Below, piece after piece: positions 41,588 to 51,034 of a stretch of 64,000 nt of DNA. Below the pieces are notes generated by a model. It was not told the origin of the DNA. It ran no database searches and saw nothing but the letters and a program-made list of their open reading frames with translations. The stretch covers positions 62,001 through 126,000 of the forward strand of contig CP072660.1 in the NCBI GenBank assembly GCA_029637525.1, read 5' to 3'. The position numbers and the translations under genes are program-made. The stretch's first letter is position 1; each line of letters opens with the position of its first letter. This DNA comes from Desulfurococcaceae archaeon MEX13E-LK6-19. Its GTDB lineage: Archaea > Thermoproteota > Thermoprotei_A > Sulfolobales > Desulfurococcaceae.

Positions 41588-43435
41588 TTGTGTGGCATAA
41601 TAGGTGTCGTGGCGTTACCAGGATACACTCCGCTACCGCCCGCCGAAATGGTTTACCGTGGGCTTCTCAGGCTTGAGTACCGTGGTTATGATAGTGCAGG
41701 CATCGCCTCCATAGACCCTGTGTCGAGGAGTATACTTGTGCTCAAAGGAGCCGGGAGGATCGCTGCTCTCGAACGCAGACTCGGGTTCTCCCGTGCCCCC
41801 GGCTATACTGTTGTGGGGCACACTAGATGGGCTACCCATGGGAGACCCAATGACGCTAATGCTCATCCACACACTGATTGCCGTGGCACCATAGCTATTG
41901 TACACAATGGTATTATACAGAACTACTTGGAGCTCAAGAAATGGCTTATTGATAGAGGACACGTGTTCTCCAGCGAGACAGACACCGAGGTATTCGCCCA
42001 CCTAGTCGAAGAACTCTATAAGTCTACGAGGAGTTTCTATGAGGCATTCAAGAAAGCCGTCGAGATGATCAAGGGTAGTTATGCTCTGGCAGTTATAACA
42101 ATCCACGAGCCAGACAAGATCTTTTTCGCACGCAAAGACAGCCCCTTGGTTATAGGTATTGGGGAGAAGTATAACCTTGTTGCAAGCGATATACCTGCTC
42201 TACTAGAGTACACCAACAAGGTAATCATAGTCCATGACAACGAAGTAGGCTACATCACACCCGAGACAATCCACCTAGAGCACCTTGGGAAAGGCGTTAT
42301 CGACTACAGGAAGAGGATCAGGGTTGTCGAGTGGAGTATCGAGGACGCCAGCAAGAGCGGTTACCCACACTTCATGCTCAAAGAAATCCATGAGCAGCCT
42401 AGAGCGGTTAGAGACACTATCTATGGTATTGAAGGAGACCCCATGGTGGAGGAGGCTGTCAGCCTCCTCACTAAGGCTGACAACGTGTTCATAACCGCCG
42501 CGGGGACAAGCTTCTATGCATCACTATACTATAGCCTTCTAACAAGTATCCTGGCAGGCAAGCCCGTCATCCCGTTTATAGCTAGCGAGTACAGTGTATA
42601 CGCTGGCTCGGCTGGCGAGAATGATGTGCTTATTGTTGTTAGCCAGAGTGGTGAGACCATAGACTCTCTGATGGCTCTACGTGCCTTTAAGAAGGAGGGC
42701 GTGAAAGTCATAGCTGTATCTAATGTAGTGGACTCGGCTATACCAAGGGAGAGCGATATAGTATTGTATACTAGAGCTGGGCCCGAGATCGGTGTCGCCG
42801 CCACGAAGACCTTCACGACCCAGACAATACTCTTGTCGTGGCTCGCCGTAAAGCATGGTGTGAAGGAGAAGGTTCTCGATAGAGATGAGGGTGACGTGCT
42901 CCTTGAGGAGATAAAGAAGGCTCCGGACCTAGTCTCCAAGTCTATTGCGTGGAATGAGGAGAAAGCCAAGAGGCTCTCCCGGTGGTTTGCCAGGAAGACG
43001 AACGCCTACTACTTGAGCCGTGGCATAGGTGTCCCTGTTGCTCTCGAGGGGGCTTTGAAGATGAAGGAGATAGCCTACGTGCACGCTGAGGGGTATCCCG
43101 CTGGGGAGAGCAAGCATGGCCCGATTGCTCTCGTTGAGGAGGACTACCCTGTCGTATTCGTTGTCCCCAGGGACAAGGAGCTCGCGCGCCTACTACACGG
43201 TAATGTACAGGAGATGAAGGCTCGTGGAGCCACAACCATAGCTGTTGCCCCAGAGTCTCTCCAGCTAGACCACGAGTCCATAGACTATGTCTTCAAGGTA
43301 CCTGATGGACACTGGGTTCTGACTCCCGCCACACATATTCCACCGCTCCAGCTCCTAGCATACTATACCGCTGTGGAGCGGGGCTACGATCCCGATAGAC
43401 CACGTAACTTAGCGAAGACTGTTACAGTAGAGTAG
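41588..43435 (+). CDS. glmS: Glucosamine-fructose-6-phosphate aminotransferase
   Basis: Makes glucosamine-6-phosphate from fructose-6-phosphate and glutamine. The N-terminal Ntn glutaminase requires Cys at position 2, and TTG 41588 gives exactly M-C-GIIGVVALPGY; earlier starts would bury the nucleophile. Glutaminase features are RGYDSAGIA, GHTRWATHG, HPHTDC and HNGIIQNY. Two SIS domains follow (TAAGTSFYASLYYS, SQSGETIDS, AGPEIGVAATKTF, and a second with SRGIGVPVALEGALKMKEI). The tail HIPPLQLLAYYTAVERGYDPDRPRNLAKTVTVE, cited in part, is typical. Next to GlmU-like and UMP-kinase genes. Confidence 0.95.
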   Translation: MCGIIGVVALPGYTPLPPAEMVYRGLLRLEYRGYDSAGIASIDPVSRSILVLKGAGRIAALERRLGFSRAPGYTVVGHTRWATHGRPNDANAHPHTDCRGTIAIVHNGIIQNYLELKKWLIDRGHVFSSETDTEVFAHLVEELYKSTRSFYEAFKKAVEMIKGSYALAVITIHEPDKIFFARKDSPLVIGIGEKYNLVASDIPALLEYTNKVIIVHDNEVGYITPETIHLEHLGKGVIDYRKRIRVVEWSIEDASKSGYPHFMLKEIHEQPRAVRDTIYGIEGDPMVEEAVSLLTKADNVFITAAGTSFYASLYYSLLTSILAGKPVIPFIASEYSVYAGSAGENDVLIVVSQSGETIDSLMALRAFKKEGVKVIAVSNVVDSAIPRESDIVLYTRAGPEIGVAATKTFTTQTILLSWLAVKHGVKEKVLDRDEGDVLLEEIKKAPDLVSKSIAWNEEKAKRLSRWFARKTNAYYLSRGIGVPVALEGALKMKEIAYVHAEGYPAGESKHGPIALVEEDYPVVFVVPRDKELARLLHGNVQEMKARGATTIAVAPESLQLDHESIDYVFKVPDGHWVLTPATHIPPLQLLAYYTAVERGYDPDRPRNLAKTVTVE

Positions 43436-43450
43436 AGAGGTGTCCCATGC

Positions 43451-44644
43451 ATGAAAACAGTTGTTCTAGCCGGCGGAGAGCCCAGGAACATAAGGGTTCT
43501 CGTCCCGGAGGGTAAGAGTAAGCATTGTCTTAGACTACTCGGTAAACCAGTTATAGCCTACCCCATGGAGGCTGTATCGAGTGTCTTACGTGGAGGCGAA
43601 GTGGTTCTCGTCTACACGTGGGATGACGTTGTCGTGGAGGCAAGGAACCATTACCGCGGCTATGTTAGACCTGTTAAGCAGGTTGGCGGGGGAATCGAGG
43701 AGGCTATATTGTCTACAGAACCCTATCTCCATGACACGGACTACTTTCTGCTGGTCTACGGGGACCTGGTGTTCGATAAGGAGGCTTTGACTACACTACT
43801 AGAAGTCTTCTACAGGCAGGAGCCCTCGGCGGCGATACTGACTATTCCTCTCGAGGAACGTTTCGCGCCAACCTATGGCGTGGCCGTCGTTGATGTATCC
43901 GGTAATGTTGAGCGTGTCATAGAGAAGCCCGTCGCAAGAGAAGTCTCGGGGTTACCCGCGTATACTCTCGGTGGAGTCTACATACTCCCGACGACCATAC
44001 TCGACATGATCAAGAAGGAGGGCTCGTTCCCACGAGCACTCAACAAGATCGCTAGCACGGAGAAGGTTGTCGCAGTACACTGGGGCGGACTATGGATCGA
44101 TATAGGGTACCCGACAGACCTCCTCGAAGCAACCACGCTACTCCTAGACAAAACAAAAGGCCTATGGGTCAGCGATAAAGCAGTAGTGGAGTCAAACACA
44201 ATAATCAAGCCACCAGCCATAATAGATGACGGAGCCTACATAGACCACAACGCAGTAATCAAGGGGCCTGTCTACATAGGCAAGAACACCTTCATAGGAG
44301 CACATAGTTTCGTCAGACACTACACTAGCATAGAGGAAAAAGTACGTGTCGGAGCATACACAGAAGTAAAACACAGCATAATACAGCCCTACACAGTAAT
44401 AGACAGCCACTGCTTCATAGGAGACAGTATAGTGGGAGAAAACACAAGTATAGGAAGCCACGTCGTCACACAAAACGTGTTACCCTCCCAGGAAACACCG
44501 CCACGACTAAGAGAACAACTGGTATACATAGTGAAACCAGGAGCTAAATACAAACTAGGAGCAATAATAGGATACAACACAAGAATATCACCAGGAAAAA
44601 TACTATCACCAGCACAGACAATACAACCAAACACAATATACTAG
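43451..44644 (+). CDS. GlmU-like sugar-1-phosphate nucleotidylyltransferase
   Basis: Bifunctional type: nucleotidylyltransferase domain (MKTVVLAGGEPRNIR, KSKHCLRLLGKPVI, LLVYGDLVFD, PAYTLGGVYIL, WIDIGYPTDLLEA, residues 1-230) plus a left-handed beta-helix with hexapeptide repeats (about 245-395: VESNTIIKPPAIIDDGAYIDH, in part, IGKNTFIGAHSF). With GlmS 15 bases upstream, a UDP-GlcNAc or similar amino-sugar nucleotide product is likely. The loop GGEPRNIR replaces the usual GxGTR, which is a divergence worth checking for activity. Confidence 0.88.
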   Translation: MKTVVLAGGEPRNIRVLVPEGKSKHCLRLLGKPVIAYPMEAVSSVLRGGEVVLVYTWDDVVVEARNHYRGYVRPVKQVGGGIEEAILSTEPYLHDTDYFLLVYGDLVFDKEALTTLLEVFYRQEPSAAILTIPLEERFAPTYGVAVVDVSGNVERVIEKPVAREVSGLPAYTLGGVYILPTTILDMIKKEGSFPRALNKIASTEKVVAVHWGGLWIDIGYPTDLLEATTLLLDKTKGLWVSDKAVVESNTIIKPPAIIDDGAYIDHNAVIKGPVYIGKNTFIGAHSFVRHYTSIEEKVRVGAYTEVKHSIIQPYTVIDSHCFIGDSIVGENTSIGSHVVTQNVLPSQETPPRLREQLVYIVKPGAKYKLGAIIGYNTRISPGKILSPAQTIQPNTIY

Positions 44645-45182
44645 CCAAAACATCGATACAAAATTACTAAAACAAAAGACGAACAACAAACAACATTGTA
44701 ACACTACATATAATCTAAGACTGGTGTTTTTAGATTAAAACTCTTTCTCAAACACCACAACAATGAACCACACCAGCAAGAGTATTACCCCTAGTAACCG
44801 ATCATGACGGAAATCCTGTGAACCACCTACATACACCACTCCGGGTCCCTCGTACACAAGAACCAAGAGTATTACCCTTTACACTCAAGTACCTGGTTTC
44901 AATACTTCAACCTATTTATCAAGGCAAGTCTTTGGGTTTATTGCCTAGAATCAGGCTTATCTGATGATTAGATATATGGTTTTATCTATTGTATTAAAGT
45001 ACTTGTCTTATATCTGTATTCTGTTTGGCTAGACTGCGTATCTTCTTTTATTGGTGTAATACCTGGTGTAGGTGATCATGGTGGTCTGGCTGCTGTGTAT
45101 ATAGGTGTTGCTGGGCCCGGGGGTCTTCGGCTGGGGTCTTGGGTATTATTTATTGTTTTCATATACTGTCTACAATATGGTT
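44645..45182. other. Gene-poor spacer with short repeats
   Basis: About 540 bases without a supportable gene. TAATCTA (44711-44717) and TAGATTA (44731-44737) form an inverted repeat just after the GlmU-like gene and may end its transcript. CAAGAGTATTACCC is repeated directly at 44777-44790 and 44864-44877. The right part becomes G-rich on the plus strand (45061-45145), including GCTGGGCCCGGGGG near 45110, without a convincing fold. Confidence 0.5.
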
Positions 45183-46250
45183 CTACATGGTTTCTTGTCT
45201 TGTTTCTTTTATACTAGCTTTTATCTTTGTGTAGTCTTTCTCTATTTTTGTTGGTGATGCTTCTAGTTCTAGTCTTATCCAGTGCTCTCCTTTGTGTGCC
45301 CCGTATATTACTGGTAATTGTTTTAGTGCACGCGCTATATTGTATGGTGACATTGTCTTTATGTGTCCTACTAGTACTATTGTCTCGCTAGGGAATAGTG
45401 TTGCCTCGAAATCTACTCTCTCACGTTTTGTCTCCGCTAGTTTCTTTGTTACGAAGAGTTCTCCACGTCCAAGCTTGATTATCGAGGACAGGAATACACG
45501 GAGCTTATTGCGTGGTCTCCGGGTATACAGGAACAGGCTTCCCTTGACGCCGTTCTCTCTGGTCTCAATAGTTGCTTCACCAAACTCTTTACCGATAGCT
45601 ACGTGGAGCCTCTGTTTCTCGAGCTCAAACACAGTCTCCCCGGGACGGGGAGCCCTGAGAACTGCTATAACACTACCCTCGAGCCCTGGCTCGGTGATAA
45701 AGTAGCCGGGGGCCTCGATGTAGCCAGCCTTGTCCTCGTTCAGTAAGAGCAAGTAGTCTAGAGGCTCCTTGCTGGTATCGATTTTCTCGATAACACTCTT
45801 CTCCCCAGTATCTTTGAATAAGTACTCCGTATGGTAGTGCCTGTAGTAGCCAATCCACACACCAATATACCTCAAAACACCCTTCTCAGCCTCAACAGGC
45901 TTCTTGAACCGGATGACATCACCCTCAACAATAATGAGATCCCGTAGCTTATCCACAATCCTGTTGATGACAATGTAGAGAAGAGTCTTCCTGACAAAGA
46001 AGTACGAGACAACAGTAAAGATAATGAAGGCAAGAACTATGCCAGCAACACCCGCAGCACCCATAAACAACGGGTACAACCCAGCAACCACAAGAGCCAT
46101 AAACACAATATAGACAATAATACCAGTAGCAACACCACCAGTCTTAACAGCAACAACCTTAACCAAACCAGCCCACCCACCTAAATAACTCGGCAAAAGA
46201 GAGAAAAAACTGTATACAAGAGATAAAACCAATAAACAAAGATAAAACAA
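45183..46250 (-). CDS. Hypothetical membrane protein, 355 aa
   Basis: Three hydrophobic N-terminal segments (about residues 1-20, 40-60 and 65-90), then a soluble portion (about 95-345) of alternating strands with many Lys and Glu, for example RFKKPVEAEKGVLRY, TVFELEKQRLHVAIG and GELFVTKKLAETKRER. No enzyme or transport motif, so I do not assign a function. It stands alone in a loose stretch between the GlmU-like gene and a decayed toxin-antitoxin pair. A downstream start (residue 30, near MVKVVAVK-like GLVKVV) is possible. Confidence 0.6.
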   Translation of the reverse strand: MFYLCLLVLSLVYSFFSLLPSYLGGWAGLVKVVAVKTGGVATGIIVYIVFMALVVAGLYPLFMGAAGVAGIVLAFIIFTVVSYFFVRKTLLYIVINRIVDKLRDLIIVEGDVIRFKKPVEAEKGVLRYIGVWIGYYRHYHTEYLFKDTGEKSVIEKIDTSKEPLDYLLLLNEDKAGYIEAPGYFITEPGLEGSVIAVLRAPRPGETVFELEKQRLHVAIGKEFGEATIETRENGVKGSLFLYTRRPRNKLRVFLSSIIKLGRGELFVTKKLAETKRERVDFEATLFPSETIVLVGHIKTMSPYNIARALKQLPVIYGAHKGEHWIRLELEASPTKIEKDYTKIKASIKETRQETM

Positions 46251-46271
46251 TACTCAGCTAATACCTACTAC

Positions 46272-46493
46272 TCATTTTTCAATAATGGGTGAAACCACAT
46301 CAATATTAAGACATATACTAATTAGCTTAGATTTCTTCACGAAATCCCTATCCAAAGTTATAATCCTCGAAACATCTATGGAACCAGCTACTAGAACACT
46401 GAGTAAATCAAGTGTTTTTAAATATAATTTTGGCATATAACATCTTAACATGTAAGGCTATAGCAAAAAACTGGTATCGAGATAATCAATCAT
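46272..46493 (-). pseudogene. VapC (PIN-domain toxin) remnant
   Basis: Reading leftward from ATG 46493 the frame gives MIDYLDTSFLL, the PIN-domain start with its first Asp, then an amber stop, then PYMLRCYMPKLYLKTLDLL, and VSRIITLDRDFVKKSK followed by NIDVVSPIIEK up to TGA 46272. The N- and C-terminal thirds of a PIN toxin are therefore in one frame, with about 60-70 central codons lost and one stop. The toxin cannot be active. Confidence 0.65.
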
Positions 46494-46627
46494 TAATCCC
46501 TTAACTCACTTATCTCCTTAGAGACATCAGTTTGTTTACCAAGCACTATTCCGCCTTGTTTTTCAAAAACACTAATAAGTTCCCTAACGTGCTTTCTCCG
46601 CTCAATCTCTTTCTTCATGGCATCCAT
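46493..46627 (-). pseudogene. VapB antitoxin remnant
   Basis: Leftward frame from ATG 46627: MDAMKKEIERRKHVRELIS, then EKQGGIVLGKQTDVSKEISELRD, the usual C-terminal part of a VapB antitoxin. Its stop TAA overlaps the toxin ATG (TAATG at 46495-46491), the classic vapBC arrangement. The N-terminal DNA-binding part is interrupted: an in-frame TAG lies 7 bases upstream of the ATG, and the preceding text matches no domain. Confidence 0.55.
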
Positions 46628-47082
46628 ACCTTTCTACAAATTAAATGCTTCATTTCTAGAAGACGTATTTCCTTATTTTATCATCTCATTGCCAAGTTCT
46701 ATAATACTTTTTCTTAACCCTGATACTAACTACTGCGCTCATAGCATGCTCCTTACACTAGAAGGCAGAGTCAATGTAATAAACATAGCTTTGACGAAAA
46801 TATTAGAGCAAAATACATAATCACTGTTCTTAAATACATTGTTTACATAGGCGGGAAATTAGCTGAGAAGTGTATAAAGACATAGAACACCTTAATTGAG
46901 GAACCACAGACAAACCCTATTATGTATAAATATTCGATACAACAATCAAAACAATACATATACAGGCTCCAAATAAGATACATAGTATATATGAAATCAT
47001 CACAACAGACATACCTGCATATCAGACACCATAACCTGATGTAGAGACTGGTTAACTGCCCACCTGGAAAGTTAAGCGCTGA
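46628..47082. other. AT-rich spacer, nothing recognised
   Basis: About 450 AT-rich bases between the vapBC remnant and the small membrane ORF at 47083. Short open frames exist but none has a start context, motif or composition I can defend. No repeat or GC-rich RNA-like island. Confidence 0.5.
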
Positions 47083-47331
47083 TTAACTACCCCATCGCCA
47101 ATGGAGCCAGCCCCGATCAAGGAAGCCAGTCCGGTAACACCCATAGACACCATAACCACCAGCACAAATAAAAAACACAGTATACAAGATCACAAACACT
47201 CTATATCGAATACTAAAAACACTAGCAATCAGTAATAAAACGAGAACCACCATAAACAAAATACCAGAGAAATACCTGTACAAAACAATAAACAAAAACA
47301 TGCAAACCAACAAGACCACGTTAAGAACCAA
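47083..47331 (-). CDS. Possible small membrane protein, 82 aa
   Basis: The frame encodes two to three hydrophobic segments (residues 3-20, 22-40 and 45-62), ending in an aromatic-rich tail (GCYRTGFLDRGWLHWRWGS). Hydrophobic frames arise by chance in AT-rich DNA read in the right phase, so this is weak. It is placed upstream of and divergent from nothing obvious; the next gene ends at 47386 on the same strand. Confidence 0.3.
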   Translation of the reverse strand: MVLNVVLLVCMFLFIVLYRYFSGILFMVVLVLLLIASVFSIRYRVFVILYTVFFICAGGYGVYGCYRTGFLDRGWLHWRWGS

Positions 47332-47385
47332 GTAAAAGTTTCCCGTGATAGAACAAACGATGTTGTTATAGCTAAAATAGTTGGA

Positions 47386-48786
47386 TTAAGATTTTACTCT
47401 AGTGGACTTAAAAGCAACGACTATAATAGCCATGAAGATTATTAAGCCAATAATAGCGTACGAGACAGGTATACCTGTTGTCTCTCCCTCATTCCCTCCT
47501 TTAGGCGTTGTTGAAGAAGTACTGGTTATACTTGTAGGCGTAGAGGATTGTTGTTCTTCTGGTATAGTACTCGTTGTAGTTGTTGTAGTAGTGGTTTGCA
47601 TAATATTTGTTTGTTCTTCTTGTTCTCCAAAAATATTGAATACCTCTACATTCCTGTACACAGGAACAGAACTACCCCAAGCCGGAACCATCATATTCAA
47701 TAAATGTACCTCACCAGTATCAGCAAACACTATAGCAATAGTGACATTGCCATACTTATTAAACTCGCCTTTACTAATATGCTCAACATGCTTCAAGTAA
47801 TAAATGGGTCTTAAAATATTTGAGGAGTTACTAGATACTAGAATGCCGATATATTTCTCTAACTCGTTGGCAATGACGTGTTTCTCTATCTTTGTTTTTG
47901 ACGATATTGCATATGCTACTTCATCTCCACTAATATTCCACATAAACTTCTCGTATGCCGTATTCCTCACTATAGTGTATAATTCAATAAGATTCTCTAC
48001 GCCAGAAACACTAAAAGCAACCGATGTAAACGCACTTGTCTTAGAATACACTTGAGATAAACCAAGTCGCGGAATTCTAATACCAACATTATCTAGATCT
48101 ATAAAGACCAATGTATAGTTGCCATATGAGAAATTATAGGTTAGAGAAATTGTTTTAGTAATAACTTCTCCTTCACTATTCGTTTCAATAGTAGTTCTCA
48201 CACCTTGATTGATTTTTATAAAACTAGGCAACCTGTATGTTCCAAAATATCCTTGAGCAATAGTGGATATATTATAATCTCTATATTTTTGGACAAGGGA
48301 GTATAGTTCATCATCACTACTATCATTATTTGCACGAATATATACATGGTACCCACTAATTACAGGAGTTTCCCCAATAATTTTCACTTTGACCCCAACA
48401 GCTATTGGAGCACTCGATAAAGCTACATCGTATACATTTAATGCATCATTAAAAGTAACTATTATTTTCTCTAGATTATTCTCTTTAATATAATTGTACA
48501 AATCATTATAGCATTCTCTAAAGTATGTGTTAAACCATGTTAATGCAACCGATAATACTTGGTCTTGAAGGGTTAGAATATCCCAAATATTTGTTACTCT
48601 CATATATGCCCCATCGATCCCCAATACCATAGAATACGCTTTTACCACGCCATCTGAAGTTTGTGTACTCATGTTTTTTATATCAAGTGAATGTACAGTT
48701 GTTAATACGCCATTACATATGGACAATATAATTAGTATCATGAATACAAATGATATATATCTCAATAATACAAGATCATATTTCAT
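47386..48786 (-). CDS. Cell-surface anchored hypothetical protein, 466 aa
   Basis: N-terminal membrane/signal segment (YISFVFMILIILSICNGV, residues 10-27), a large extracytoplasmic region (about 30-400) with many N-x-S/T sites, a Thr/Ser-rich stalk (residues about 390-435: TTTTTTTTSTIPEEQQSS) and a C-terminal membrane helix (VSYAIIGLIIFMAIIVVAF) with a basic tail. The layout copies the secreted Lon-like protein at 10.5 kb, but I see no protease motif. Role unknown; probably displayed on the cell surface. Single gene, own promoter likely near 48800. Confidence 0.72.
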   Translation of the reverse strand: MKYDLVLLRYISFVFMILIILSICNGVLTTVHSLDIKNMSTQTSDGVVKAYSMVLGIDGAYMRVTNIWDILTLQDQVLSVALTWFNTYFRECYNDLYNYIKENNLEKIIVTFNDALNVYDVALSSAPIAVGVKVKIIGETPVISGYHVYIRANNDSSDDELYSLVQKYRDYNISTIAQGYFGTYRLPSFIKINQGVRTTIETNSEGEVITKTISLTYNFSYGNYTLVFIDLDNVGIRIPRLGLSQVYSKTSAFTSVAFSVSGVENLIELYTIVRNTAYEKFMWNISGDEVAYAISSKTKIEKHVIANELEKYIGILVSSNSSNILRPIYYLKHVEHISKGEFNKYGNVTIAIVFADTGEVHLLNMMVPAWGSSVPVYRNVEVFNIFGEQEEQTNIMQTTTTTTTTSTIPEEQQSSTPTSITSTSSTTPKGGNEGETTGIPVSYAIIGLIIFMAIIVVAFKSTRVKS

Positions 48787-48956
48787 TACTATACGCCTCA
48801 GAATACTTTAGCATGATATATTTTTCTGAATACTCATACATATATATTACGCTGATATCTATTGTAATTCTATATGTGTTCTAATTGTTTGTTGTATTAC
48901 GAGAATTCAAGGTATTAGTATAAAAAGAGATGTAGCGGGAGAGGAAAAAGTATTTA

Positions 48957-50828
48957 TTAATGTGGAAGTAGTCCTTCTTCTTCGAGGCGGTCGGCTAGCC
49001 ATTTGAGGCCTAGTTCTTCTAGTTTTGCTCTTGTTGGTCTGCCATCGATCCATCCGCGTAGCTTGTAGTACTCGTCTAACATCTCGTTGAGTCTTACAAC
49101 ATGTCCTTTGGCTGGTCCTTCAGGCATTGGTTCTTCTAGTAGTCTCCTTGGTAGTGTATCGTATTGTCTGCCGTCGCCGAAGCTTAGTATGTTGAATACT
49201 CTCTCGGCGTTCCATATCATTTCTCCAATGGTTTCAACGTCTTTGGCTGTGTAGTCCCATCCTGTTACAGCGCTTAGGAGGGCTGCGTAGTCTTCTGACC
49301 ATATTGCGAAGGAGGTGAACTTACATACTATCAGGCTGTCTATGACGGCGAACACGTCCTGGAAGTGTTTGACTAGCGCGGGCTTGCCCTTGGTCTCGAA
49401 TCTGTCTACGAGCTCTGGTACACCAAGCACCTCGGGTGAGATCATGTAGGCTCTCAGGTGGCATCCTCCACGGTTGCTCGTCGCGTAACCAAGGCCGTGT
49501 CCCTGGCTTCCACGTGGGTCGTAGGCTGGGAGCTCTTGTCCACGTACAACCATTGCTAGCTCGGGTGCACCATATTTCTCGGCGAGCCTCTTAGCGCCTT
49601 CAGCCAAATCGTTCCCGATACCTGATCTATAGGCTGTTCTCCAGACAAGCTCTACTATTGCTTCTGGTGTACCCCACTCAGCCTTCAAGCCACGGAGAAG
49701 CTCTTTAGGCACCTTGCCTTTCTCAACAAGCTCCATTAGTGTACCAATAGTGTGGCCCATGGAGATAGTGTCGAGTCCTAGCTCGTTACACAAGAAGTTA
49801 GCCTTAGCTATGGCTTCCAAGTTGTCCGTGCCTGTCTGAGCACCAAAAGCCCAGATAGTCTCGTACTCAGGGCCACCGCCTTCTCCACTGAACGGCGAGT
49901 TGGTTACTCTCGTGTACCTAGCACATGTTATCGGGCATCCCCAGCAAGCCTCCTCCTTACTCTTCTTTGGATCAAGTATTGTCTCCGCCATACGCTCGCC
50001 ACTAATCTTCTCGGCACCAGGGAATACTCCTGTCTGGAAGTTTCTCGTTGGGAATATCCCTGCTTTATTGATTATATTGACGAGAACAGCTGTACCATAT
50101 CTTGGTAGAGACTCTGCTGTAACAGGGCTCTTCTTATGTTTCTCCATAGCGATTCTAACGGCTTCTCTAAACTTGTCCTCATTGGCAACTCTGGGCCTAT
50201 TGTGGCCTAGAACAGCTATTGCCTTGAGCTTCTTCGAGCCCCATACAGCACCGTGTCCTCCACGGCCAGCAGCCCTGTTCTTATCATTCATTATAGCAGC
50301 GTATCTCACAAGGTTCTCGCCAGCCGGGCCAATACAAGCAACCTTGACTTTAGGTGCTTCATCACCGACCTCTGCCTTAAGCTCTTCCCTAATCATATCG
50401 GTTGTTGTGTGAACATCCTTACCCCACAAATGCTTTGCATCCCTGATCTCGACTTTACCGTCGTGCACCCATAGGTAGACGGGATCCTCCGAGGCGCCCT
50501 CAATAATAATTGCGTCGAAGCCAGCAAACTTCAGCTCAGGTCCAAACTTGCCGCCACTGTGTGAGTCATGTATCGTGTTAGTCAATGGTGATTTAGTCAC
50601 TGAACACCAGCGGCCTGCCGCAGGGACACCAGCAACACCAGTCAGAGGACCCGTCATGACAAGAGCCTTGTTTGCAGGCGAGAACGGGTCGACCTTGGGG
50701 TCTACTTCACGCAACATAAGGTATACTCCTAGGCCACGTCCTCCAATCCACTTCCTTAATACTTCGTCAGGTAGTCGCTCGTAAGTTATTTTACCGCTCC
50801 AAAGATCTACACGAACAATCCTACCCAT
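48957..50828 (-). CDS. aor: Tungsten-dependent aldehyde:ferredoxin oxidoreductase
   Basis: Oxidises aldehydes to acids with ferredoxin, using a tungsto-bispyranopterin and a 4Fe-4S cluster. N-terminal GRIVRVDLWSGKITYERLP; cluster cysteines in EEACWGCPITCAR (C-x2-C-x3-C) and the fourth in DSLIVCKF; pterin-binding style stretches are RWCSVTKSPLTNT and GRGGHGAVWGSKKLKA. 623 aa matches AOR/FOR. The frame opens at 50846, but TAGGAGG at 50839-50833 lies just ahead of ATG 50828, which fixes the start. It points away from the maturase genes at 51035 and shares their promoter region. Exact aldehyde range unknown. Confidence 0.93.
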   Translation of the reverse strand: MGRIVRVDLWSGKITYERLPDEVLRKWIGGRGLGVYLMLREVDPKVDPFSPANKALVMTGPLTGVAGVPAAGRWCSVTKSPLTNTIHDSHSGGKFGPELKFAGFDAIIIEGASEDPVYLWVHDGKVEIRDAKHLWGKDVHTTTDMIREELKAEVGDEAPKVKVACIGPAGENLVRYAAIMNDKNRAAGRGGHGAVWGSKKLKAIAVLGHNRPRVANEDKFREAVRIAMEKHKKSPVTAESLPRYGTAVLVNIINKAGIFPTRNFQTGVFPGAEKISGERMAETILDPKKSKEEACWGCPITCARYTRVTNSPFSGEGGGPEYETIWAFGAQTGTDNLEAIAKANFLCNELGLDTISMGHTIGTLMELVEKGKVPKELLRGLKAEWGTPEAIVELVWRTAYRSGIGNDLAEGAKRLAEKYGAPELAMVVRGQELPAYDPRGSQGHGLGYATSNRGGCHLRAYMISPEVLGVPELVDRFETKGKPALVKHFQDVFAVIDSLIVCKFTSFAIWSEDYAALLSAVTGWDYTAKDVETIGEMIWNAERVFNILSFGDGRQYDTLPRRLLEEPMPEGPAKGHVVRLNEMLDEYYKLRGWIDGRPTRAKLEELGLKWLADRLEEEGLLPH

Positions 50829-51034
50829 GTAGCCTCCTAAAGGCAAGAGAACTCACCTGTTACTATAATTTTACGATTAAAAACAATAAGTTTTCCTTAA
50901 AACAATTTCAACGACCAACAAACATAATAAAGTTAAACAGACTTATTTAACAACACCACGATGCCGTAATGTCAGTTAAATATGCCTCGAAATATTAATC
51001 TAAATACACACGTTGAATACTCTCCACGAGGAAG
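50829..51034. promoter_or_regulatory. Shared promoter region of AOR and its maturase
   Basis: 206 bases between divergent starts. The AOR ribosome binding site TAGGAGG sits at 50839-50833. AT-rich blocks near 50875-50905 and 50930-50960 can supply TATA boxes in both directions. The Tfx regulator encoded at the end of the rightward unit is the obvious candidate to bind here. Confidence 0.45.

Noticed and set aside
45061-45145. G-rich stretch as a further RNA gene
   Set aside because: It is mostly G/T with no convincing complementary strand, unlike the candidates at 1.3 and 24.4 kb.
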